Shown here: piece by piece, positions 43,738 to 53,504 of the stretch
Layout of the letters: each line of letters starts with the position of its first letter
Numbering within the stretch: position 1 is the first letter of the stretch
Source: a bacterium
Lineage (GTDB): Bacteria; Planctomycetota; Planctomycetia; Kolteriales; Kolteriaceae
DNA: 64,000 bases
Reading direction: 5' to 3'
Assembly (NCBI GenBank): GCA_019753235.1
Contig: JAIELF010000040.1
Location: 62,001 to 126,000, forward strand
Position numbers and translations under genes: made by a program
The notes under the pieces: model-generated
The model's input: the letters and a program-made list of their open reading frames with translations, nothing else
Databases searched by the model: none
Told to the model about the DNA's origin: nothing

Positions 43738-45450
43738 ATGGGCCTGGGCCGATCGCTGCAAATCTCGGCCACCGGACTCAATGCTCAAGAGACCGGCATT
43801 CAGGTTGTCGGCAACAACCTGTCCAACATCAATTCAACATCCTTCAAATCAAGCCGGGCTGACTTCACGAACCTCTTTTACAAACTCATCAGCGGAGCAA
43901 CTGCCGCCGACGGCACTCTCCCGGGACGAAACCCCGTGCAGCAGGGAGAAGGAGTCAACGTCAGCGGGACAACCATCAATCTGACCCAAGGACCCATCAC
44001 CAGAACCGGTGTCCCCGAAGACCTCTACATCTTCGGCGGCGGATTCTTTGTCGCGAGGGATGGCCAAGTCAACACCTTCACCCGCAACGGCGCCCTCACG
44101 CTGGATGCCAATCGAAACTTGACGACCTCGCGTGGGTTTCCCGTGCAAGGGTACGGCATCGATGACGACTTCAATCTTCTCACCAACGAGTTGACCGATT
44201 TGAACATTCCCTTGGGCCAGAAGCAATTCGGGTTGCCGACCTCGAATGCGTTCTGGGGTGGAACACTGAGCCCGAGCGGCCAAGTCGCCAGCCAAGCCGC
44301 CATTCTTCAAACAGATCCGACCAGTGCCACGAGCCTGACTTCGTCTCTGGACTCGGTGACGCTGGGGACCAGTGGCCGACCGCTGGTGAACGACAGCTCG
44401 GGGAGTTTCGCTCAGCCGATCACCGTCAGTTATCGCCCGCGGCGGGTTTCCGGCGACCTTCCCGAGGCAACCATTACACTTAATCCCGGCGACCCGTTGA
44501 GGAAGCTCACGGACTTTGTCTCGCAATCGCTTGAGATCGATCCGACCATTTCTCAACCGGCCGGCAACACACCTGGTGTCGAAGTCCTGTCAGACGGGCG
44601 TCTTCAAATCATCGGCAACCTCGGATCAAGCAACGGCTTCACTGTGAAGCCTAACGACTTTGTCGTGAAGCGGGTCTCCGATGGATCGGTCGGTTCGTTG
44701 AATCTGTTCTTTGCCAACCAGGTGCAAGCCCCGAATGGCGAAAGCGTCGCCACCAACAGCAACTTCTTCGATTCCAACGGCGAAAATGTTCGGATCGATG
44801 CCTCGGCCTATTTGGAATCGGTGGATAGCGACGGCTCGACTTGGCGATTCTTATTTGCCAGTGCCGACCGGCGCGACGGGCAAACGAATTCTCGTTCTGT
44901 GGGGAATGGAACGGTTCGGTTCGATAACTTCGGGCGATTCGCCTCCACGACGATTCCCGAACTCTCGATTGATCTGGCGGGCCGAACCAGCACCAATCCT
45001 CTGGTGATTAAGAACGACTTCTCGCGGGCTTTCGCGCTCAGTTCCGGATCGAGTTCGCTGAATCTCCAATCGCAAGACGGATTGCGACGAGGAACGCTGA
45101 TCGAGTTCAACGTCTCTAACAATGGCACCATTGTCGGCGTTTTCGATAACGGCGGGACGCGCCCGCTCGGGCAGGTGGTCTTGGCACGATTTCCCAATCC
45201 CAATGGATTGACGGCCGAGGCCGACAGTTACTACAGCATCAGCCTCTCGAGCGGCGAGCCAGAAATCCTTGTCCCTGGCACAGGGGTCGGCACCGTTGGC
45301 AATGGGGCTTTAGAGGCGTCCAATGTCGACTTCTCCGACGCGCTAGTTTCGCTGGTCGGTTTCTCCGTCGCCTTCAGCGCCAACAGCCGGGCATTTTCGA
45401 CGGCCCAAGAGATCATGACAGGCTTCACTCAGTCGATCCGTCAGCTTTAG
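43738..45450 (+). CDS. flgE: Flagellar hook protein FlgE
   Basis: 570 residues, longer than the roughly 400 of E. coli FlgE because of extra surface domains. ATG at 43738 with AGGGG upstream. The N-terminal D0 helix reads LQISATGLNAQETGIQVVGNNLSNINS, TSFKSSRADFTNLFY, and the C terminus has LEASNVDFSDALVSLVG and FSANSRAFSTAQEIM, both typical of axial rod/hook proteins. Hook proteins are exported by the flagellar type III system. The gene is alone: no other flagellar gene is visible nearby. Confidence 0.92.
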   Translation: MGLGRSLQISATGLNAQETGIQVVGNNLSNINSTSFKSSRADFTNLFYKLISGATAADGTLPGRNPVQQGEGVNVSGTTINLTQGPITRTGVPEDLYIFGGGFFVARDGQVNTFTRNGALTLDANRNLTTSRGFPVQGYGIDDDFNLLTNELTDLNIPLGQKQFGLPTSNAFWGGTLSPSGQVASQAAILQTDPTSATSLTSSLDSVTLGTSGRPLVNDSSGSFAQPITVSYRPRRVSGDLPEATITLNPGDPLRKLTDFVSQSLEIDPTISQPAGNTPGVEVLSDGRLQIIGNLGSSNGFTVKPNDFVVKRVSDGSVGSLNLFFANQVQAPNGESVATNSNFFDSNGENVRIDASAYLESVDSDGSTWRFLFASADRRDGQTNSRSVGNGTVRFDNFGRFASTTIPELSIDLAGRTSTNPLVIKNDFSRAFALSSGSSSLNLQSQDGLRRGTLIEFNVSNNGTIVGVFDNGGTRPLGQVVLARFPNPNGLTAEADSYYSISLSSGEPEILVPGTGVGTVGNGALEASNVDFSDALVSLVGFSVAFSANSRAFSTAQEIMTGFTQSIRQL

Positions 45451-46399
45451 TCGGCAATTTCTTTTCCGGCGATTTCGTCTCTTTCTTGCCTGGCAAGTTG
45501 GCTTGGATCGCCAGCTTTTCAATGAAGTTGGTGACTTCAATCTGCGACTTAGGCAACTCGGATTGAAGCGAAGAGTTTATTCCTTCGAGAATCTGTGCTT
45601 CGTTGCTTCGGATCGCATTGTTGAAACCGTTCTCGATCATCGACTCGATCTGCTCTCGCTGTCCAGGACCGAGCAGCAGGCGAAGCAATCCACCTCGACC
45701 GACTCCCGTACCGGCCCGCACCATGGGTTTGCCATTGATCCCGTCCATGTCGAGAGCCGACAGATCCATCCTCTTCACATCGACTTGCAAGTCTTCGAAG
45801 AGTGGGGCTTTCTTCTGCTCCTCGGGCGTCAAGGATTCATCAAGGAATCCGCCGGGATAGATGCCCAGGTTCCCCGAAGGGAGCGTTTTCCAACCGACAT
45901 CAAGGACTGCATAGACTTCGATATCGACGTTAATGTGGTCGACGATCCATCCGACCGGTCGACGAATGATCGGCACGTTTCCATCGAACTTGTAGAAGCC
46001 GCCCGCCGACTCGACAGGAACCGTCAATCGGGTCGCCAAGCGATACCGCTTGGGCCCGAGAATCTCGGCCCCCACAAGCGTCAGCTTGACCGGCAGAGTT
46101 TCTGCCAGCTTTGCGTGAAAGCCAACTTCGTGCGGCGATGTTTCATCGGACAGAGGCTGGGCCGATGCAGGATCGTTGATCGGCATCAACCGCTTGCGAA
46201 ACTTCTTGTCGACGGCAACGCCTTTCAACTTTTGTTGGGCGTATTTCTCGAGCATGGTCTGAATTCGATTGCGGTCGGCCTCGGAAACCGCTTCGCCCTC
46301 CTTAATCGCCGGCGAAGGGGGAGGGGTCGGCTCGGGCGGGACGGGAACAACCTGTTGGCTTGTCCCGGCCACGAGAAGCAAAAGGACGAGTGCGTTCAT
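45425..46399 (-). CDS. Secreted hypothetical protein
   Basis: 324 residues with a signal peptide (about 1-14) and a short Pro-rich linker. The body is soluble, with a beta-rich part (KRYRLATRLTVPVESAGGFYKFDGNVPI, then INVDIEVYAVLDVGW) and a helical C terminus. No named family recognised; the pattern recalls LPS- or lipid-binding-type long beta barrels but this is not supported. It overlaps the 3' end of flgE by 26 bases on the opposite strand. Confidence 0.65.
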   Translation of the reverse strand: MNALVLLLLVAGTSQQVVPVPPEPTPPPSPAIKEGEAVSEADRNRIQTMLEKYAQQKLKGVAVDKKFRKRLMPINDPASAQPLSDETSPHEVGFHAKLAETLPVKLTLVGAEILGPKRYRLATRLTVPVESAGGFYKFDGNVPIIRRPVGWIVDHINVDIEVYAVLDVGWKTLPSGNLGIYPGGFLDESLTPEEQKKAPLFEDLQVDVKRMDLSALDMDGINGKPMVRAGTGVGRGGLLRLLLGPGQREQIESMIENGFNNAIRSNEAQILEGINSSLQSELPKSQIEVTNFIEKLAIQANLPGKKETKSPEKKLPTKADGSTE

Positions 46400-46965
46400 C
46401 GTTCGATGTTCCTTCGTACTGATGTTCGGATATCAAAAGGCGCGTTGGCGGACGGGACACGAGGCCGTGAATCGCTTGTATGGGTCACGATCGTCGAAAC
46501 GCCGACGTTGCTGACTTCGTTTCCATTCAATGTTCCGCGGACCTGGGAGGATGCCTCTTCGGCGTCTGCATCAATGAGATTTCCCACTGTTCATCCTTGC
46601 GGTCAGGGAACGCATGAAAAGTTTCCTCAGAAGTCGTCGCTGAGTCGTTTTGCCTATTCAAGTGGTTGGAAAAGTCCCTCTTTCCTCGGCACCTGCCCCC
46701 GAAATCAGGGCCATACGGGGGTAGCGGGATTAACAGAAACGACCGGACACCTCGTAAAGGGATGGGAGAATCCTTGCTGGCTTCTCGCCAAAGAAGTTTC
46801 CCGCGATCCAAGGGATCTACGCTATCTTCAAAGGGTTTCATCGCCGGACCGGTCTCTTGGATGACTGGAGATGAACGGCTTCCCGAAAATCGGGAGCTCC
46901 GCTATTTTGATGAACAGAAGCTGGTTTAGAATAAGTTCCAGCAACCCGAGAAAAGGGAAATCACG
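46400..46965. other. Intergenic stretch without a supported gene
   Basis: 565 bases between the divergent hypothetical and msrB genes. Open frames here are weak and have no family likeness. A small inverted repeat TCCCGAAAATCGGGA lies at about 46878-46892, near the msrB end, and could be an operator. Confidence 0.4.
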
Positions 46966-47562
46966 ATGAGATTCTGGTCCGCTATCGCCGTTCTTGCCGC
47001 CACCGTTTGGGTCGGCATGAAGCTCTCAACCCCCCCGGCCACAAAGACCGCGTGCACCGTTTGCAAGCCGACGGGGATCGCTCCTAATGTCCCAGCAGAA
47101 GCTGATCATCCCACCACCACTCTCACTAATGGAGGTAGTCCGATGACCGATTCGAATGAGAAGGTTCGCAAGACTGAAGCAGAATGGAAAGCGTCTCTTT
47201 CGAAAGAACAATACTACGTCACCCGACAGCACGGCACCGAGAGGGCCTTCACCGGCGAACTCTGGGACAACCATGATGACGGCGTCTACCGCTGTGTCTG
47301 CTGCGAAAAAGAACTGTTTCATTCCAAGGATAAGTTCGAGTCGGGGACCGGCTGGCCAAGCTTCACTCGCCCCATCAACGAGAAAGCGATCGGCGAATCC
47401 GTCGACAATTCTTTCTTTTCCCGACGAACGGAAGTCCATTGCGATCGATGTGATGCCCATTTAGGGCACGTCTTTCCCGATGGCCCCGCGCCCACCGGCA
47501 TGCGATACTGCATCAACTCGGTCTCGATGACGTTCAAGCCCGAGACGCCCTCGAAGCCATGA
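46966..47562 (+). CDS. msrB: Peptide-methionine (R)-S-oxide reductase MsrB, exported
   Basis: 198 residues. An N-terminal hydrophobic segment (about 3-20) and a Cys-containing linker (ACTVCKPTG) suggest export or membrane anchoring. The MsrB domain follows at about 65-195: zinc Cys pairs in [11 protein letters not shown] and [13 protein letters not shown], the SGTGWPSF motif, and the catalytic Cys in [10 protein letters not shown]. It repairs oxidised methionine in envelope proteins. ATG at 46966 with AAAGGGA upstream; the stop overlaps the next gene. Confidence 0.94.
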   Translation: MRFWSAIAVLAATVWVGMKLSTPPATKTACTVCKPTGIAPNVPAEADHPTTTLTNGGSPMTDSNEKVRKTEAEWKASLSKEQYYVTRQHGTERAFTGELWDNHDDGVYRCVCCEKELFHSKDKFESGTGWPSFTRPINEKAIGESVDNSFFSRRTEVHCDRCDAHLGHVFPDGPAPTGMRYCINSVSMTFKPETPSKP

Positions 47563-48395
47563 TAAAGTCCCCTCCACGGAGCCATCGGATGCAGAGACTT
47601 CTTGCCAGTGTACTGTTGATTTTCTTTGCGATCTCGACGGCGTCCGCGGACGAAGCGTTCTTCGATTCCGACGGCATCCGGATTCGTTACCTCGATCTGG
47701 GCAAAGCGGACGGCCCGCCGGTTCTGCTCATCCACGGGTACATGGCGTCGGCCGATCTCAACTGGCGAATTCCAGGGGTGGTCGCCGCCATCGAAGATAC
47801 CTACCGAGTGATCTTGATCGACAATCGTGGGCATGGCCGAAGTGATAAGCCGACCGATGTTGCCGACTATGGTCCCAAGATGGCCGACGATCAGATCAGA
47901 CTTCTCGACCACCTTGCCGTCAAGAAGGCCCACGTGGTTGGGTACTCGATGGGAGGAATGATCACGCTCTTCCTGGCAGCTCATCATCCCGAAAGAATGC
48001 TTTCGGCAGGCGTGACCGGAATGGGCTGGCTCAACAAAGAGGTCAACGAGGGATCAAGAGCGCCGTCCAACAAGAGCCCTCGGCCTCGCTTGGTTCTTCC
48101 TAAGGCGACCTCGCCGGCGTTGAAAGCGTGCATCACCGCTTTTCCACAGCTTTCGATTTCGCGTGACGAACTCGTTACTCTCAAAGTTCCGATGCGCGTG
48201 ATTATTGGCTCGGCCGACCCGCTTTACGAATCCCGTGTGAAACCTCTGACCGAGGTTCGTCCCGATATCCCCGTGGTTCTCATCGACGGCGGGAACCATT
48301 TGAACTGTATGTTCCGTGGCGAGTTCAAACAGGCCGTTCGCGATTTTCTCGATGCACAGCCGACTCCGAAGGCGGCTTTGTCCGAAACGAATTGA
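47559..48395 (+). CDS. Exported alpha/beta-fold hydrolase
   Basis: 278 residues if started at 47559, which overlaps the msrB stop; an ATG at 47589 would put the signal peptide directly at the N terminus. The signal helix ([17 protein letters not shown]) is followed by the hydrolase core: [23 protein letters not shown], nucleophile Ser in [12 protein letters not shown], Asp in GSADPLYE, His in GGNHLNC. A periplasmic esterase or lipase-like role is likely. It is in an operon with msrB. Confidence 0.85.
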   Translation: MIKSPPRSHRMQRLLASVLLIFFAISTASADEAFFDSDGIRIRYLDLGKADGPPVLLIHGYMASADLNWRIPGVVAAIEDTYRVILIDNRGHGRSDKPTDVADYGPKMADDQIRLLDHLAVKKAHVVGYSMGGMITLFLAAHHPERMLSAGVTGMGWLNKEVNEGSRAPSNKSPRPRLVLPKATSPALKACITAFPQLSISRDELVTLKVPMRVIIGSADPLYESRVKPLTEVRPDIPVVLIDGGNHLNCMFRGEFKQAVRDFLDAQPTPKAALSETN

Positions 48396-48608
48396 TCCAC
48401 GGAGATCGAGCGGGATTTCCTCGGTATCTGCACGAATGTCCACAAATCGACTACCGGTTTTCGGTCAGAACGGACTACACTAATGACAGGAGATGTTTTC
48501 TTCCTCCGCTCAGGCGGACGGGTGTCTATCGCCGGCAGCGAAGGCCGAGAACTGCTGTCCGAGATCTAGTGATCGCCCGATTTCTGGGGCAAGATGAAGG
48601 AGATTCCC

Positions 48609-49343
48609 ATGAACGAAGCCCGATTCTCTGATCAACTTACTTTTGCCAGCCAGGCGGCCGTCGACGAGCGTGCCGACTTCATCACGAAGACGTACGTCCA
48701 TTTGGCAGGCGCCGTCGGGGCGTTTGCCGCCCTTTGTGCCCTGTTCCTTCATCCCAGCATCGACATGGGACGGGTTATTGCTCAGTTGGCCCTGGGGAAT
48801 GGCACGATCGGGATGGTGGTCTTTTTCGGCTGTTTCATGGGAATTAGCTGGCTGGCAAACTCGTGGGCGATGTCCTCGGCAAGTCAGCCCCTTCAGTATG
48901 CGGGACTCAGCCTTTACGTGGTGGCACAGGCAATCTTCTTCGCGCCGCTCCTTTTCATCGCCCACAACATGGTCGGCCCCGAAGTCATTCCGACGGCCGG
49001 CGTGATGACGTTCGTTGTCTTTGCTGGTTTGACGCTGATCGTCTTTCTGACTCGCTACAACTTTTCGTTCCTGGGCCCTGCACTGGGAGTGGTGGGCTTT
49101 GCGGTGATGGCGATGTTCCTCTGCTCGATGATTTTCGGCTACAACCTTTCGAGCCTGGGAATCTGGCTGCCGGCCGGGATGGTGGTCTTTGCAGGCTGCT
49201 ACATCCTCTACGACACTTCCAATGTCATGCACCAGTATCGCATCGGCCAGCACGTCGCGGCGTCGCTTGCCCTCTTCTCATCGGTCACGCTTCTTTTCTA
49301 CTACATGGTTCGCTTGGTGATGTCGCTCCAGCGGAACGACTAA
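48609..49343 (+). CDS. Bax inhibitor-1/YccA family membrane protein
   Basis: 244 residues with seven membrane helices, the BI-1 fold. The ATG at 48609 is chosen because AAGGAG ends 6 bases upstream; an ATG at 48594 would include that site. Typical parts are the N-terminal FITKTYVHLAGAVGAFAALCALF and the late GCYILYDTSNVMHQY with the acidic gating residue. Members are proton or calcium leak channels in the inner membrane. A strong terminator follows. Confidence 0.9.
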   Translation: MNEARFSDQLTFASQAAVDERADFITKTYVHLAGAVGAFAALCALFLHPSIDMGRVIAQLALGNGTIGMVVFFGCFMGISWLANSWAMSSASQPLQYAGLSLYVVAQAIFFAPLLFIAHNMVGPEVIPTAGVMTFVVFAGLTLIVFLTRYNFSFLGPALGVVGFAVMAMFLCSMIFGYNLSSLGIWLPAGMVVFAGCYILYDTSNVMHQYRIGQHVAASLALFSSVTLLFYYMVRLVMSLQRND

Positions 49344-49388
49344 AGTCCAAAGAACCCAGGCAAAGCCCTCTTGTCATCGCATAACAAA

Positions 49389-49419
49389 GAGCGGGCTCCC
49401 AAGGCCCGCTCCGCTTTTT
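49389..49419 (+). terminator. Rho-independent terminator after the BI-1 gene
   Basis: An eight-base-pair stem (GAGCGGGC / GCCCGCTC) with a seven-base loop is followed by CGCTTTTT, 45 bases after the BI-1 stop. Confidence 0.8.
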
Positions 49420-49562
49420 CAGCGAGTCTCCTTTTCCGTCCCTGATGTTCCCACAGAGAAAGCCGTCTACCCCGCGACAAACAGATGCCCATTGACCTGC
49501 CTATCTGCGGACCTGTTCCGCGAATTCCGACTGCGAACAATCCTTAAACACCCAATAGGCGT

Positions 49563-51578
49563 TTACTCTCGTTCGTTGTCGGAGGCCCACTGGGAAAAAT
49601 ATCTCGCACAACTCGAAAGGTCGAGATACCGCAACGACGTGAGACCAGCCTCCCAGAGTGGGTCGTTTGACTGCAAGCTATGGTCGATCTCTCTGGCATA
49701 ATCCGTCCCCGGTCGAGCGCCGGCAGGTTTGAGCCTCGATAACTCCGCTGCCGATGCCAAAGACGAAAGTGTGGAGTTTTGTGCCCCCATCCGGACCCTC
49801 AAAGCAAAGGCACTCGCGATTACGTCCAGTTCTTCACGGCGCGGTGCAGATTCAAGGATTCGGCTAGCGGCCAAGGATGCGTTATCTGCCCCTCCTGTCT
49901 TATAGGCGTGGTACAGCGTTGCCGCTTCGGGCGTCGATTTATGATGAAGACGCTCGTACCATTGAGCACGTTCGGAGCTATCGGCGGCAAACGATGTCAG
50001 AAAGACCATGACATGGCCGGTGGGAGAGACGTAGAGAATCTCGTCGTCCGGCCGCGGCCAGGGCATGTCGATCAACAGGCGTGCGTTGCTGTAAAAGTTG
50101 GCGCATCGGATGACGAGGATTCGATTCGGCTTGTCGATCAAAAAGTCTCTATAGTCCCCGATCCAGGGAGCGGTCCTTTTAAAACCGTTGGTGGTGTAAG
50201 TCTTCAGCGGTCGGCTGATGTAGCCGAAATCAGGATAAGCGAGAAAGTAAGCGAAAGGAATCGGCGCAAGAATGGCATCCTTGCCCGCCTGTAAATCCAA
50301 AACACGGGCGGCATCGAGGTTCGCTTGGTGGTCGGCAAGGTACTCGTGGCTTCGTTCAAGAAAGGAGCCTTCGCCCGCAAAAAAAGGTTTCGGCGCACCC
50401 GTTACTCGCTCCGCTCCCGCTCCCAATTCCGGATAGAAGGTGCCGTTCCAGTTGACAAGGTTGAATCCCGCGACGGTGAGTAAGATGGGAATGGTCGAGC
50501 GTGCGTGTACTTTCTGCCAGCCGGCTATCCAAAGTACGTAAAGGAACGGAACAGTGACGGCGAGATACCGAGGCACCAAACTAACGCGCGTTGACGCCAC
50601 CACGATGGCCAACGTTGCAAGCGTCATGAAAAGAAGGAACGGGTTGGCAAAAAGCCGATAAAAAAATGATTCGCGGCCCCGGGCAAAGAGAGGTGGCTCT
50701 TGAGGGTGAGCAAACTTTTGCATGCACGCAATGATGCAAACCACGAGCGTAATCAAACAAAGAATGACCCAGTCGGGACACCAAATCCAAAGCATCTCCC
50801 AGGCAATGCTTGGCCGAACCTGAGCGCCGAGGCTACCTCCCAAGTCGATGACGGCGACTTCAATAACCAGAGCCCAACCGTACGCGAGAAGTCCCCAGCC
50901 TCGCGATCGAAGATCCTCCTTGGATTGACGAGCCAAAACCAAAGAAGCAATGAGAGCGGCGCCCCCAGCCAGAGTGAGAAAAAGTCCCGCTGGTTTGATG
51001 AAGAACGCGAGCAGACTCAAAAAGGCTGATGCCACGTATGCTTGGCATTGGAAGGCCCGAGCCGCCGCCAACGTCGCGACAACAAGAGGCATCTCCATAC
51101 TGGTCATGTCCATTTGGACGCAGAAAAGAGGGGTCGTCAGCGTCGCGAGAGTCCCCGATACACCGACCCATTTTGTACTCTGTCGCTTCAATATTTGAAA
51201 AAGCAACACGCCCGACCCAGATGCGCATGCCAACACGAACAAGTGATAACCCAGCAGCGTCACCGTCGGGCTGGGAGAAGCCCTCATCCCTAACGCTAAA
51301 AGAGTCGGGATGATGCTGGTCATGTAACTTCTGGGTCCGCCATCAGGATCGAGGCAGTGGGGTTCCTCAAAACGAAGCTGATGGTAGTCGAAGTCGGTTC
51401 GAACTAGGAACTCTGCTTCAGGCCAGATCCCAACAGCAAAGTCGTAGTACGGTGGTGAAAAGAGGATCTCGGAACGAAGCACCGTCAGGATCAAAAAAAC
51501 GACGCCGAAACCGGCCCAAGCTCTCCAGACCGGCGAATCTGTCGAGCGAACACTCATGGAGGTTATCACGTCGCTCAC
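49563..51578 (-). CDS. Polytopic membrane protein, family X copy 1 (GT-C-like)
   Basis: 671 residues with 10-11 membrane segments in the first 370 residues, then a long soluble C-terminal part. GTG at 51578, with AAGGAA five bases upstream; an ATG seven codons in is possible. The first loop reads RSEILFSPPYYDFAVGIW and later LRFEEPHCLDPDGGPRSYM; the fold order resembles PMT-type glycosyltransferases with an acidic residue in the first loop. A clear paralog lies at 53505-55382. Family X is not one I can name. Confidence 0.75.
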   Translation of the reverse strand: MSDVITSMSVRSTDSPVWRAWAGFGVVFLILTVLRSEILFSPPYYDFAVGIWPEAEFLVRTDFDYHQLRFEEPHCLDPDGGPRSYMTSIIPTLLALGMRASPSPTVTLLGYHLFVLACASGSGVLLFQILKRQSTKWVGVSGTLATLTTPLFCVQMDMTSMEMPLVVATLAAARAFQCQAYVASAFLSLLAFFIKPAGLFLTLAGGAALIASLVLARQSKEDLRSRGWGLLAYGWALVIEVAVIDLGGSLGAQVRPSIAWEMLWIWCPDWVILCLITLVVCIIACMQKFAHPQEPPLFARGRESFFYRLFANPFLLFMTLATLAIVVASTRVSLVPRYLAVTVPFLYVLWIAGWQKVHARSTIPILLTVAGFNLVNWNGTFYPELGAGAERVTGAPKPFFAGEGSFLERSHEYLADHQANLDAARVLDLQAGKDAILAPIPFAYFLAYPDFGYISRPLKTYTTNGFKRTAPWIGDYRDFLIDKPNRILVIRCANFYSNARLLIDMPWPRPDDEILYVSPTGHVMVFLTSFAADSSERAQWYERLHHKSTPEAATLYHAYKTGGADNASLAASRILESAPRREELDVIASAFALRVRMGAQNSTLSSLASAAELSRLKPAGARPGTDYAREIDHSLQSNDPLWEAGLTSLRYLDLSSCARYFSQWASDNERE

Positions 51579-51687
51579 AAAGATTCCTTTGTCGTTACCT
51601 TCCGATGGGTGACATCCTTGATGTCGAGTCGTAGAAAAAAGGAAGAATCGCCCTCATATCTCGATTCAAACGAGCCGAACCCAAACC

Positions 51688-53421
51688 ATGACGATACCGA
51701 GCCCGCTCTATCCTTGGCTCGTTGCGTCCCTAGCCTTCGTCGTCTATCTTTCAAGCGAGATGATGCATCCCGGAGACTCGCCTCCAAACATTTATACCGC
51801 ATTAAGCCAAGTAGAAGAAGGCAACTCACTGATCACCCCCAAAGAGACCCCGTTCCTTTTCCGCTGGCGTCTCCATGTCGGTAAAGAGAGCTCCGATATT
51901 GCGATCCAGGAAATGGATGATCGGATCGAAAGGTGGATCGATGAGGGGGTGATCGATTGCGTCGGGCCCTACGCGCATCTGGTCGGGACACAAAAGCCAG
52001 GTTTTTACCTATCGACGTTCGGCCCCGGGACTGGCACTATTGCCTCTCCATTTCTTTGGCTCGCTCGCTGTGTCGTGGGTGATCTGCGAGAACGATGTGA
52101 CGTACTTTGGTGGGTTGGTCGAATAGTCGGGGCTTTGTGCGTTGCTGGATCTGTGGCCTTTCTCTTTCTCTTTGCGGCGGAAAGATCAGACCGAAACGTG
52201 GCGATGATCGTTTCGCTTCTCTACGCGTTCGGCACATGTGTCTGGTCAACAAGTAGTCAAGGTCTTTGGCAGCACTCGCCCAATGGGCTGTTTCTCTCGG
52301 CATCGATTTACGCTTTTACCCGTTCGAAGAAGAACCAAGATGCCGCCTTTTGGTGTGGCGTGGCGATCTCGGCGGCGACATGGTGTCGACCCACAAGCGC
52401 GCTGTTCGCGATGGCGTATCTCGTTTCGTACGCCTTGAGCGACCAAAAACTTGCGAGAAGGTTCTTCGCCGGTACCTTGCCATTAGCAGTCTGCCTGGCG
52501 GCGTTCAACCATCAACAGCTCGGCTCACCTCTCCGGTTCGGGCAAAGCGAAATGGGATCATTGGCCGTTGAGAAAACAGGAAAGGAAGGAGTCTTTCAAA
52601 CCCCCATACAAGTGGGCGCCGCCGGCCTACTCATCAGCCCTTCCAGAGGACTCTTCGTCTACTCACCATTTCTCGCGTTTGCCATCCCAGGTGTTTGGGC
52701 GATCCTCGTGCGGGGTCGGATTCCTGAGTTACGTCCCGCCATGATCGCGATGTTGATCATTTGGATGATCGAGTTTAAGCATTTCGACTGGTGGGGAGGG
52801 TGGTCCTTTGGCTATCGCCATCTCGTCGATTCTACCTTCTTGTTGTCGGCGGCGCTCGTGGTAACGATCCCCCCTCTCCTCCACGTAGTAATCCTAAGGA
52901 ATATCTTCATCGGGCTGGCCATTTGGTCGATCTGCATACAGGTACTCGCTATCGCCGCCTACGACATAGGGAGTTGGAACGCTCGGCGAGCTTTCGAGGT
53001 AACCGCGCCGACTGGGGAACAAAAACTCTACTGGGATCAAGCGAGCATCGGCAAGACGCAAGGTTCGCTGATTCGAGAGATCCAAATGGATATCGATCAT
53101 CCAAACTATCGACATCGACTCTGGTCGTGGAACGACAACCAGATCGGCTATTTGACAGCGCATTTCAAAGAAAGTCAGGAAGAGCGGCGAAAAGGAAACG
53201 CTGTTTTTCTCCGTCCGAAGTCGGCCAAGTTGGCCGCATTTCACGAACTAATTGGGAGGAAGTGGATCGAGGCAAAGGATCTCGCTCGCGCTCAAGACGC
53301 CCTGGCGGGGGCTCAATCGCACGGAAGCAGCAGTCACGAACTTGCCCGAATGATCGAGGACGCTCGTGCGAAGGAGGCCGGCGGTCCGCCCGCTAGCCGC
53401 CTCGGCCATAGTTGGCGTTGA
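51688..53421 (+). CDS. Polytopic membrane protein, family Y copy 1 (GT-C-like)
   Basis: 577 residues with about ten membrane helices and a soluble helical C-terminal tail of about 130 residues. It begins at ATG 51688, divergent from family X copy 1 with about 110 bases between. Conserved with the paralog at 57433: SSQGLWQHSPNGLFL, CRPTSALFAMAYL, LLISPSRGLFVYSPF and the striking KHFDWWGGWSFGYRHLVD. The last motif resembles the C-terminal WWGGWSFGPR element of unnamed GT39-like proteins. The sugar donor is not known. Confidence 0.75.
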   Translation: MTIPSPLYPWLVASLAFVVYLSSEMMHPGDSPPNIYTALSQVEEGNSLITPKETPFLFRWRLHVGKESSDIAIQEMDDRIERWIDEGVIDCVGPYAHLVGTQKPGFYLSTFGPGTGTIASPFLWLARCVVGDLRERCDVLWWVGRIVGALCVAGSVAFLFLFAAERSDRNVAMIVSLLYAFGTCVWSTSSQGLWQHSPNGLFLSASIYAFTRSKKNQDAAFWCGVAISAATWCRPTSALFAMAYLVSYALSDQKLARRFFAGTLPLAVCLAAFNHQQLGSPLRFGQSEMGSLAVEKTGKEGVFQTPIQVGAAGLLISPSRGLFVYSPFLAFAIPGVWAILVRGRIPELRPAMIAMLIIWMIEFKHFDWWGGWSFGYRHLVDSTFLLSAALVVTIPPLLHVVILRNIFIGLAIWSICIQVLAIAAYDIGSWNARRAFEVTAPTGEQKLYWDQASIGKTQGSLIREIQMDIDHPNYRHRLWSWNDNQIGYLTAHFKESQEERRKGNAVFLRPKSAKLAAFHELIGRKWIEAKDLARAQDALAGAQSHGSSSHELARMIEDARAKEAGGPPASRLGHSWR

Positions 53422-53504
53422 CCCTGTAGACGGTGGAAGACCGAGTTGGTAAATTTTCAATAACACGTCCATCGCCATCGTGAACGTCTCGCTGGGAACT
53501 ATTC

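Noticed and set aside
45503-46864. Plus-strand open frame of 453 codons
   Set aside because: Antisense to the secreted hypothetical protein; the composition is unlike the real genes and no motif is seen.
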